From contig NZ_MQUC01000003.1 in NCBI RefSeq assembly GCF_002994045.1, positions 1,340,501-1,404,500 of the forward strand: a stretch of 64,000 nucleotides of DNA. The letters are read 5' to 3'. Below, piece by piece: positions 58,191 through 64,000 of this stretch. Under the pieces are notes generated by a model. It saw only the letters and a list, made by a program, of their open reading frames with translations, was not told the origin of the DNA and made no database searches. The number at the start of each line of letters is the position of its first letter. The first letter of the stretch is position 1. The translations under genes were made by a program, and so were the position numbers. This stretch comes from Nonlabens agnitus. GTDB taxonomy: Bacteria > Bacteroidota > Bacteroidia > Flavobacteriales > Flavobacteriaceae.

Positions 58191-58585
58191 GATTGTAGGT
58201 GCTTATTGAGAATGGATCCAAAATCAGGCTTGAAGTAGTCTGGTCCCTTTAGGACTTTACCATCTTCTCTGTAAATAGGTTCTCCATCGGCTCCTAGTTT
58301 ACTCATGTTGGAACGCTGTATCTCGTTAAAAACATCCTCAATGACATCCTGCATACCATGTTCAATGATCGTCCCGCATAGTATATACAGCATATCGCCC
58401 AGTGCATCTGCTACTTCAATAAGATCATCATTTTTTGCAGCTTCCAGATATTCCTCATTTTCCTCACGCATCAATTCATAGCGCAACAGCTTACGCTCCA
58501 GTGAGATGTTAACAGTAGGTTGATCCTGGATGTTTAATTTAAAGGCTTTGTGAAAGTCGCGTACGGCGTTAATATTCTTCTTCAT
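58187..58585 (-). CDS. MazG-like nucleotide pyrophosphohydrolase
   Basis: A 132-residue all-alpha NTP pyrophosphatase: ELMREENEEYLEAAKNDDLIEVADALGDMLYILCGTIIEHG (about residues 34-74) with the EExxE and ExxD metal motifs, then YREDGKVLKGPDYFKPDF near the end as in the phosphoribosyl-ATP pyrophosphohydrolase-like subgroup. It probably hydrolyses a non-canonical nucleotide triphosphate to the monophosphate. It heads the operon with the two PH genes, overlapping the next by 4 bases; no functional link is evident. Confidence 0.87.
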   Translation of the reverse strand: MKKNINAVRDFHKAFKLNIQDQPTVNISLERKLLRYELMREENEEYLEAAKNDDLIEVADALGDMLYILCGTIIEHGMQDVIEDVFNEIQRSNMSKLGADGEPIYREDGKVLKGPDYFKPDFGSILNKHLQS

Positions 58586-58623
58586 GGATTATTGATCTAT
58601 TGTATTGTAATTTTACAAAAAAT

Positions 58624-58854
58624 ATGACCATTATGAGTTTATCCATTCTTGCAATTAAAGATCCCATGTTTTCAAGTGGCCAACTCATTTTCGCCGCGGT
58701 ATTTTTTGTGGCTTTTGTGATCCTGATTTATTTCATGTACGGTAAGGATAAATTATTGCACCGTAAGAATTATAAAGGGGTCAAATGGATTTTGCTGGGT
58801 TTCCTAGCTTTTTTCTTATTACTACTGGCAATCAAGTTTGGTTTGAAACAGTAG
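58624..58854 (+). CDS. small two-helix membrane protein
   Basis: A 76-residue protein with helices at about residues 16-37 (GQLIFAAVFFVAFVILIYFMYG) and 54-71 (ILLGFLAFFLLLLAIKFG) joined by a basic loop KDKLLHRKNYKGVK. No family is recognised beyond a general flavobacterial small membrane protein. Another ATG three codons on is an alternative start. It is divergent from the MazG-like gene. Confidence 0.7.
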   Translation: MTIMSLSILAIKDPMFSSGQLIFAAVFFVAFVILIYFMYGKDKLLHRKNYKGVKWILLGFLAFFLLLLAIKFGLKQ

Positions 58855-58871
58855 CCTTATTTTTCTATGTT

Positions 58872-58907
58872 GCTTTCCTGCCTGTCAGGCAGGCAAGCGC
58901 GAAAGCG
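58872..58907. repeat. interrupted palindrome copy containing a second palindrome
   Basis: GCTTTC is followed by the 17-base inverted repeat CCTGCCTGTCAGGCAGG (58877-58893, arms of 8 around T), then CAAGC and GCGAAAGCG. Removing about 21 bases restores most of the common palindrome (left arm lacks one C). It is intergenic, just after the small membrane protein gene. Confidence 0.6.
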
Positions 58908-58936
58908 TAACAATCCTCAATACTATGGAACAAAAA

Positions 58937-58965
58937 AAGAGACCCTTGATGGGTCTCTTCTCTTT
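58937..58965. terminator. terminator between the small membrane protein and lipoprotein genes
   Basis: AAGAGACCC and GGGTCTCTT pair around TTGAT; T-rich and A-rich ends fit use by both convergent genes. Confidence 0.8.
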
Positions 58966-59009
58966 TCTACAATCTACTCTACAAATTGCACTTGAAAAAT
59001 CGTTGTATG

Positions 59010-60020
59010 TTATTCTACGTTAAGGTAGATGCTTGAGATTCCTGAAACGGACTGCTGCATCTTAGGTTTTGCGTTGCCTACGGTAGTAGTATCGAATGAT
59101 AAAGCCATGCCACCGTTGGTGCTGCGCTCTGCCGCATAGAGCACCTTTCCTACGTTATCGTATTCCAGGTCTACCGGGTTGCCCAACATCGTCTCTGAAC
59201 CGCTTACCGTAGTCACATCGGTGATGGTGCCGTAAGCCTCAAGACCGCTGTAGATCACTGAGAAGTTCTTGATCGTGTGGATCGCTCCGTCGCTGTCGTT
59301 CAATGGGTTTCTGACATCGGCAAGGAAGAGTTGGTCCTCTACCTCGTCATAGGTGATTCCTCTTAGGGACTGTGCACCTTCAATGGTGATCTGGTCGTCT
59401 GCAGTAAGCTCACCACTATTGTTGGAGAAGAAGTCGTTGTAAACGGCTATTCTACCACTGTTGTCCACGGCTGCATAAAGAGTGTTGCCGGCAAGGAAGA
59501 TTCCCCAGTGCTGGTTACCCGTCTCATAGATGTTGACCAATCTTACAGAGTTAGGCGTGGACTCATATACATAGAACTTATTGCTGTCGCGTGGCCCCAC
59601 TGCATCTGCAGATACCACGATGCGGTTTCCAGAGATGGCAATATCTCTTGGGTTCTCCACCTGTACGTCAGATCTAAGTGATGGAGCAAGTGCCGCTCCG
59701 GACTCGTTATTGTTTAAGTTTTCAAAGACCAATACGTTACTCTCTGATCTTGATGCCTCAAAAAGACAGTCATTGAGTGGATCGTAGTGGATGCCATTAC
59801 CATCGGTACTGGCGCTCTGGAAAGATTTGTTGGTGATGTTGTTAGAATCGGTAAGATCGAACATGTTGATCTTACCAGATGTGTTGCTGCCTGTAAACAA
59901 GGTCACTTTGGGACCGCTTACCGGTGCGCTGGTATCGTCGATACCTTCAGAATCTGTGGAGCAGGAAACAAATGTTGCTGCGGTAAATAGGATAGCTGCT
60001 GTTAGGGTAAATTTTTTCAT
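59010..60020 (-). CDS. predicted beta-propeller lipoprotein of unknown function
   Basis: A 336-residue lipoprotein: MKKFTLTAAILFTAATFVSCSTDSEG (lipobox with Cys at 20). The mature part has repeated strand blocks of about 40-45 residues (ENPRDIAISGNRIVVSADAV, NQHWGIFLAGNTLYAAVDNSGRIAVY, QSLRGITYDEVEDQLFLADVRN, GNPVDLEYDNVGKVLYAAERS), the pattern of a six- or seven-bladed propeller. No catalytic motif was recognised. Base composition looks clearly richer in G+C (about 50% in a sampled stretch against about 38% in neighbours), with C- and G-ending codons, which suggests strong expression or acquisition. An inverted repeat lies upstream. Confidence 0.8.
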   Translation of the reverse strand: MKKFTLTAAILFTAATFVSCSTDSEGIDDTSAPVSGPKVTLFTGSNTSGKINMFDLTDSNNITNKSFQSASTDGNGIHYDPLNDCLFEASRSESNVLVFENLNNNESGAALAPSLRSDVQVENPRDIAISGNRIVVSADAVGPRDSNKFYVYESTPNSVRLVNIYETGNQHWGIFLAGNTLYAAVDNSGRIAVYNDFFSNNSGELTADDQITIEGAQSLRGITYDEVEDQLFLADVRNPLNDSDGAIHTIKNFSVIYSGLEAYGTITDVTTVSGSETMLGNPVDLEYDNVGKVLYAAERSTNGGMALSFDTTTVGNAKPKMQQSVSGISSIYLNVE

Positions 60021-60057
60021 TTTGTAGAGGTTTTTGATTGTTATCGTTTTAATAATG

Positions 60058-60080
60058 GTTCAAATATGGGAGGTTTGAAC
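60058..60080. promoter_or_regulatory. inverted repeat upstream of the beta-propeller lipoprotein gene
   Basis: GTTCAAA and TTTGAAC flank nine bases, about 40 bases before the lipoprotein ATG. The size and symmetry fit a dimeric regulator site; no regulator is known. Confidence 0.35.
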
Positions 60081-60244
60081 ACGATAAACAAACGTAAAAC
60101 ATCGATGAAATGCATTAAACAACTCTAATACATTGTATAATAGTATATTAGTGCATCTTATTAAAATTATCTTAATATCCACTTAAACAGATAATCGTGT
60201 ATTTGAACGAGATAAAAGGCAGGTTTTTAAAATTTGATTCTTTA

Positions 60245-60252
60245 TATATTTG
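60245..60252 (+). promoter_or_regulatory. -7 promoter element of the esterase lipoprotein gene
   Basis: TATATTTG matches TAnnTTTG and lies 18 bases before the chosen ATG, which supports that start over one seven codons upstream that overlaps this element. Confidence 0.55.
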
Positions 60253-60270
60253 ACACTCAACCTTAGTTTT

Positions 60271-61242
60271 ATGAGCATAGCCCTATCGTTATCAAACCTT
60301 TCATCACGCAGTATTCTAATATCCTTATTCATTGTTGGCTTAGTGGGCTGCAAGGATCGCAGCCCGAAAAATGTTTTTGAACCAAATCCCTTGATTTCAA
60401 AAAACGAACAAGTCATTATGCAGCCTATCCATCAGGACACGATCCTTTATTATAATGATTTTGAATCTGCCTATGTGGACAAACGCAATGTTGAAATCTG
60501 GTTGCCTGCGGGCTACCCTAAACAGGATGTGAAGTATCAAGTGCTATATATGCACGATGGACAAAATGTTTTCAATAAAGAAACTTCCAGTTATGGCACC
60601 GCATGGGAAATCGATGAGAAAATGGACTCGCTACTTGGTGCGGGCGCTATATCGCCCACGATCGTTGTGACATTGTGGAACACCGGTAAAAAACGATTTA
60701 GCGAATACATGCCTCAAATGCCCGATGATGCGGTGGAATCCGCTTTCGCGAAAGCGCAATTAAAAGAAAACACCGGATACGACCGTCTCTACAGCGATGA
60801 CTATCTCAAGTTCATGACTCAAGAACTGAAACCTTTTGTAGACCAAAACTTCCAGACGTCTACTCTACGTGAAGATACCTTTCTCATGGGTGCGTCCATG
60901 GGCGGTTTGATTTCCATGTACGCCATGATGGAATATCCAGACGTTTATGGTGGTGCGGCTTGTATGAGTACTCACTTTCCTATTCCCGTTTTAGGCGAAG
61001 GCATGATGCAAGATATTCCCAACCGCATACCAGATCCTGCTACCCATAAATTTTATTTTGACTACGGCACCTTAACTCTTGATGCTGCCTATGAACCGTA
61101 TCAAAATAGGGTCGATAGACTTTTTGAAACGGCAGGTTACAACGCAACCAACTATAGATCCATCAAATTTGAAGGTCATGAACACAGCGAAAAATTCTGG
61201 AGCCGTCGTGTTTCCACACCGCTTGTTTTTCTATTAAAATAA
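60271..61242 (+). CDS. lipoprotein esterase of the esterase D/Fes-like alpha/beta hydrolase family
   Basis: A 323-residue protein with a lipoprotein signal (ILISLFIVGLVGCKDR, Cys at about residue 27). The hydrolase domain has YQVLYMHDGQNVF (about residues 87-99), the nucleophile in FLMGASMGGLISMY (about 203-216) and a histidine in FEGHEHSEKFW near the end. Family members include enterochelin-type esterases and acyl esterases. The ligand is unknown; location in the envelope suggests extracytoplasmic substrates. A palindrome copy is read as AFAKA (VESAFAKAQLKEN) in the cap region. It ends directly against the convergent btuB. Confidence 0.85.
   Translation: MSIALSLSNLSSRSILISLFIVGLVGCKDRSPKNVFEPNPLISKNEQVIMQPIHQDTILYYNDFESAYVDKRNVEIWLPAGYPKQDVKYQVLYMHDGQNVFNKETSSYGTAWEIDEKMDSLLGAGAISPTIVVTLWNTGKKRFSEYMPQMPDDAVESAFAKAQLKENTGYDRLYSDDYLKFMTQELKPFVDQNFQTSTLREDTFLMGASMGGLISMYAMMEYPDVYGGAACMSTHFPIPVLGEGMMQDIPNRIPDPATHKFYFDYGTLTLDAAYEPYQNRVDRLFETAGYNATNYRSIKFEGHEHSEKFWSRRVSTPLVFLLK
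60741..60756. repeat. palindrome copy (exact), inside the esterase lipoprotein gene
   Basis: Exact CGCTTTCGCGAAAGCG read as AFAKA between strand and nucleophile of the hydrolase. Confidence 0.95.
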
Positions 61243-63207
61243 TTATAGGTTGACTCGTAAGCCTAGTTTATAATTGCGTCCACGTGTTTGGAAACCATAA
61301 AGTTCAGTAAAATCCTCATTAAAGAGATTGGACACTCCACCAAATAATGTGAGATCCTTATTCTTTAATGTATAGGTAGCATCAAGATCTATTAATTGAT
61401 AAGCCTCTAAGGTGACTGGATCTGTAGTAAAGGTGGTATTGTTGAAAAAAGCGTCCTGTCGTGGATCATTGTATTGGTATCTCAAGGTCAAAAAGGTGCG
61501 GTCCAGAATTTTAGTTCGCAGGGAAGCATTGACTTTTTGTTTAGGTACTCGCGAGATAATAAGGTCATCTGTCCTATCTGCAAAACTATAATTGGCAGCA
61601 AGGTCAAAACGATCTGCGATTCTGGTTTGCAATGAGGCTTCAAGCCCAAACACCTGCGTGTCGACCGGTGCATTTTCATACCTTCCTTGAAAAGTAACTG
61701 GATCAGAAACAAAAATCACTTCATTTTCTGACCTGCGGTCAAAAACGCTCAAAGTCAAACTGGTGTTTTTTTGAAACCACTCCACGCCTACTTCTCTGGT
61801 TTTATTGGTTTCTGGTTGTAAATCTGGATTACCTAAATTAAAACTGCGATCAAAAAGCTGGTATAAAGACGGCGTGATGTATGCCGTACTGTAACTTCCA
61901 TAAAACTTCAAAGTAGCGTCCTCTAATTGAAAATCCCATGATGGATTGACGCTGTACACCAACTCACTATCATAATCACTGTGGATGTTGTAACGTATTC
62001 CCGTATTCAAATTGAAACCAAAACTACTTTCATAAACGACATTTGCATAGGGATCATAAATCTTGAAATTAGTCTCATCTTCATCAGCTGTTTGTTCGAA
62101 ACCAGTACTACCAAAAGGAATCGCCTCGCTCTCAAATCTATTGGTTCTAAAATTGAAGCCTAAAATCGTTTTCAACTGATGGGAACCGTCTGCCGATAGG
62201 TCAAATGCATATTTATTAAAAAGGTCTAAAGAATATCCGTCAGAATTGAAAACCGTAGGCGAACCGCTGCGCGTGTCTCTTCTGGTATGTGTACTTACAT
62301 CATTGTAGACGATAGAACCTTGGTCGGCATATTTATATTCTGCATTGGTTCCCCAACGTATCTGGCGGCTGTAGGTTTCATTATCGGCATCTGTGAAATC
62401 AAAATTGTCAAATTCTGCGGTATACTCATCAAAGGATACATAGCTGGTCAACTTAAAGTTATCGTTGTTGTCATAACCTATGCGACCCAAACCATTGATG
62501 CGGTTAAATTTATCAGGCCTTGCAGCACTTCCATCCAGTGGTTCTACGGCACTTAATCCATAGGTATATTGATGGTGAAATCCAGCGGCATAGGTCAATC
62601 CATTTTCAAGTCTGCCGCTCGTGTTGATGGAGTTGGTCACTTCGTCGGGACTGATTTCTTGATCTTCGGCACTGGAATTAGTGCCTACAAAAGAGCCTAT
62701 GGAAATTCGCAATTTTTTTCTTGCGGCTTCTTTCAATTTGATATTGATGACAGCCGTACCAGCATTAGCTCCATAAAGCGAGCTCGAGGCGCCTTTCAAT
62801 ATTTCAATTTCTTCGATTTGGCCTAGATCCACCAGTCGTAGATCAAAATCACTAGCGATCAAACTAGGGTCGTTCACCTGTGCGCCGTCTATCAAGAAGG
62901 ACACTTGGCGATTATTTCCACCACGAATGAAATAAGACAGATTTTGCCCAGCATTGCTGCGTGCACCGTTAATCTCTATGCCGGCGTATTGGTTCAACAA
63001 ATCAGCCAGGCTGGCGGCACTTTGCTTTTCAATGTCTTCTTGTGTGATTTTTATCACGGGTTTGCCGCTGTCCTTGCGCTGCTGCTCAAATTTAGAGGCT
63101 GCGGTGACAGTTACCTTTCCCAGTTTTGTAGTGGTGGAATCGACTTGTGCGATGGCACTTATAGCCATCAATGAAAATAAAGCGGTACTTAGGTATTTGT
63201 GGTTCAT
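61243..63207 (-). CDS. btuB: TonB-dependent cobalamin receptor BtuB
   Basis: A 654-residue receptor with signal peptide MNHKYLSTALFSLMAISAIAQ and an N-terminal TonB-box-like stretch (KLGKVTVTAASK). The plug domain spans about residues 50-150 (SLADLLNQYAGIEINGARSNAGQNLSYFIRGGNNRQVSFLIDG, IEEIEILKGASSSLYGANAGTAVINI) and the barrel ends in GRNYKLGLRVNL with a terminal hydrophobic strand. The BtuB reading rests mainly on the cobalamin riboswitch in its leader and the BtuF-like gene beyond. It carries vitamin B12 across the outer membrane. Confidence 0.92.
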   Translation of the reverse strand: MNHKYLSTALFSLMAISAIAQVDSTTTKLGKVTVTAASKFEQQRKDSGKPVIKITQEDIEKQSAASLADLLNQYAGIEINGARSNAGQNLSYFIRGGNNRQVSFLIDGAQVNDPSLIASDFDLRLVDLGQIEEIEILKGASSSLYGANAGTAVINIKLKEAARKKLRISIGSFVGTNSSAEDQEISPDEVTNSINTSGRLENGLTYAAGFHHQYTYGLSAVEPLDGSAARPDKFNRINGLGRIGYDNNDNFKLTSYVSFDEYTAEFDNFDFTDADNETYSRQIRWGTNAEYKYADQGSIVYNDVSTHTRRDTRSGSPTVFNSDGYSLDLFNKYAFDLSADGSHQLKTILGFNFRTNRFESEAIPFGSTGFEQTADEDETNFKIYDPYANVVYESSFGFNLNTGIRYNIHSDYDSELVYSVNPSWDFQLEDATLKFYGSYSTAYITPSLYQLFDRSFNLGNPDLQPETNKTREVGVEWFQKNTSLTLSVFDRRSENEVIFVSDPVTFQGRYENAPVDTQVFGLEASLQTRIADRFDLAANYSFADRTDDLIISRVPKQKVNASLRTKILDRTFLTLRYQYNDPRQDAFFNNTTFTTDPVTLEAYQLIDLDATYTLKNKDLTLFGGVSNLFNEDFTELYGFQTRGRNYKLGLRVNL

Positions 63208-63344
63208 CGATCTTCATTAGACCGGGAAACAAGCGTGAAGAAAATTAGCTGGCAGGCATCAAGAAGAAACCCGCCAAACAGCGTTAATACACCAACAAAA
63301 TTTTCATCGCCACCTCTATCCCGAAGGTTACAATTCAAATTTGT

Positions 63345-63495
63345 TATGGCAGGTCTCCTGACTTGAATATCTCATCGCCTTCCCAATTGCTCAGTGGCGT
63401 TACATGAAATCCCGATTTCTCGGGCTGCACAAATAGCGCAGATTCTCTACAGTTGCGGGAACAGTTCTGGATTTGCACCAGATTCCCTTTTAATA
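63345..63495 (-). promoter_or_regulatory. cobalamin riboswitch in the btuB leader
   Basis: On the minus strand the leader contains the conserved pieces of the cobalamin riboswitch in order: GGTGCAAATCC (63469-63479), CCCGCAACTGT (about 63449-63459), GCCACTG (63392-63398) and the B12 box ending AAGTCAGGAGACCTGCC (63348-63364). The riboswitch ends about 140 bases before the btuB ATG. Binding of adenosylcobalamin would lower BtuB expression. The remaining leader (63208-63344) shows no clear terminator, so control is probably at translation. Confidence 0.95.
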
Positions 63496-63531
63496 CGACT
63501 CGTTGTTTGATGCAGTGGTTTTGAATGTTTC

Positions 63532-63547
63532 CGCTTTCGCGAAAGCG
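63532..63547. repeat. palindrome copy (exact) between the riboswitch and the BtuF-like gene
   Basis: Exact CGCTTTCGCGAAAGCG, 37 bases beyond the 5' side of the riboswitch, in the region that must hold the btuB promoter. Confidence 0.95.
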
Positions 63548-63633
63548 AACTCACCACCTAGATCCTGCAACGAGGCATAACCTATAACAAGTCGCAAATG
63601 TAATGACAACTTTAGACACGCCAGCATAACTCT

Positions 63634-63662
63634 GGAACATTTCCCAAATGCGGAAAGGTTCC
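63634..63662. promoter_or_regulatory. inverted repeat over the promoter of the BtuF-like gene
   Basis: GGAACATTTCC and GGAAAGGTTCC are complementary except for one pair, around seven bases. It lies 12 bases before the -7 element, at the place of the -33 element, so it may be an operator. Confidence 0.35.
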
Positions 63663-63674
63663 ATGGAATAATTC

Positions 63675-63682
63675 TATTTTTG
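63675..63682 (+). promoter_or_regulatory. -7 promoter element of the BtuF-like gene
   Basis: TATTTTTG matches TAnnTTTG and ends 6 bases before the ATG. Confidence 0.5.
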
Positions 63683-63688
63683 GGGTCT

Positions 63689-64000
63689 ATGAATTCAAGA
63701 TTTCTACTCGTCATTCTTATCCTATCGAGCATTTTTGTTTCCTGTAAAAATGAAAATCCAGCCGTTCCAGCTACGGCAATTACGGTTACCGATACGCTAG
63801 AGGTGAAGTATGCCAAAGGATTTGATCTTAAGAGAATCAAAGATGGCTATAGACTCATGATCAATAATCCATGGCCAGGATCTGCAGACACACTGCAATT
63901 GGATTTCAGTACAGATGCCACGATTGGAGACGTACAAATCCCAGTAGAAAAACTGATTGCGACGTCCACAACGCACATACCACCGCTGGAATTACTTGAC
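63689..64000 (+). CDS. BtuF-like ABC transporter substrate-binding lipoprotein (3' end outside window)
   Basis: The first 104 codons encode MNSRFLLVILILSSIFVSC (lipobox with Cys at 19) followed by TLEVKYAKGFDLKRIKDGYRLMINNPWPG and VEKLIATSTTHIPPLELLD, the N-terminal half of a FecB/BtuF-type binding protein as found in flavobacteria. It lies head-to-head with btuB, which has a cobalamin riboswitch, so cobalamin (or cobinamide) is the likely ligand; iron-siderophore binding is the alternative in this family. Its own leader is too short for a riboswitch. The gene continues beyond the window. Confidence 0.8.
   Translation, partial: MNSRFLLVILILSSIFVSCKNENPAVPATAITVTDTLEVKYAKGFDLKRIKDGYRLMINNPWPGSADTLQLDFSTDATIGDVQIPVEKLIATSTTHIPPLELLD

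Noticed and set aside
2278..63547. The regularly spaced palindromes as a dispersed CRISPR or terminator family
   Set aside because: Spacing is kilobases, not tens of bases, there are no spacers or cas genes, and copies lie within reading frames without U tracts, so neither reading fits.
63490..63840. A 116-codon open frame on the minus strand
   Set aside because: It lies opposite the start of the BtuF-like gene, has no family resemblance, and runs through a palindrome copy that keeps all frames open; it is a shadow frame.

Overview
The window comes from a Bacteroidota chromosome, almost certainly a marine member of Flavobacteriaceae. The evidence is low-to-moderate G+C, promoters of the TAnnTTTG type (with TTG or TTTG near -33), CarboxypepD_reg/TonB receptors, DUF5916, bacillithiol synthesis (BshA), a capnine-type sulfonolipid gene pair, stand-alone MnmD, and secreted proteins whose mature ends begin with Q or SQQ. 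A Nonlabens-like genus is my guess from overall feel and is not proven. No rRNA, tRNA, insertion sequence, prophage or CRISPR array was seen. This is core chromosome, about 93% coding, with both strands used in short operons.

Layout. 1-431: end of a KDG kinase-like gene. 643-2122: folE, a small membrane protein, msrA. 2219-6157: DUF5916 outer-membrane protein, LolD-like ATPase, DUF2400 protein. 6233-7453: orphan GAF histidine kinase. 7489-11653: four-gene operon (BatA-domain protein, catalytically dead dihydroorotase homologue, small membrane protein, esterase). 11654-14917: PhnP-like hydrolase, a conserved unknown with a textbook promoter, Bcp. 14947-19446: nth, a 48-residue gene, an ECF sigma factor, uvrA. 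19467-21281: corA and a lipoprotein. 21379-23851: capB/capA-like sulfonolipid genes. 23910-28889: oligopeptidase B, YbaB, threonine aldolase, prfB. 29005-32036: TonB receptor and a barrel protein. 32084-36145: bshA and a GH3/beta-lactamase fusion. 36278-44878: envelope and electron-transfer block (2-TM proteins, HdrB-like and HdrC-like Fe-S proteins, HAD phosphatase, MlaD, amidase, LptD). 44931-50995: pepD, mnmD, DUF4920, ilvE, uvrB. 51157-55655: secreted protein, Hsp20, TerB-like, DUF2254, panB. 55712-58854: NTF2-like, two PH-domain membrane proteins, MazG-like, small membrane protein. 59010-64000: lipoprotein, esterase, and a cobalamin block (btuB behind a cobalamin riboswitch, with a divergent BtuF-like binding protein running off the end).

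The outstanding signal is not a gene. A 16-bp perfect palindrome, CGCTTTCGCGAAAGCG, occurs 15 times exactly, three more times with 1-2 changes, and once apparently interrupted by a second palindrome. Copies lie both between and inside genes, at most one per gene, and are spaced far more evenly than chance (mean 3.4 kb, never closer than 1.6 kb). Inside genes it is always read through without breaking the frame, giving the pentapeptides AFAKA, RFRES or LSRKR. In three secreted proteins AFAKA forms the signal-peptidase site. It behaves like a genome-wide address word (DNA uptake signal, nucleoid or segregation site, or a highly iterated palindrome) whose role I cannot name.
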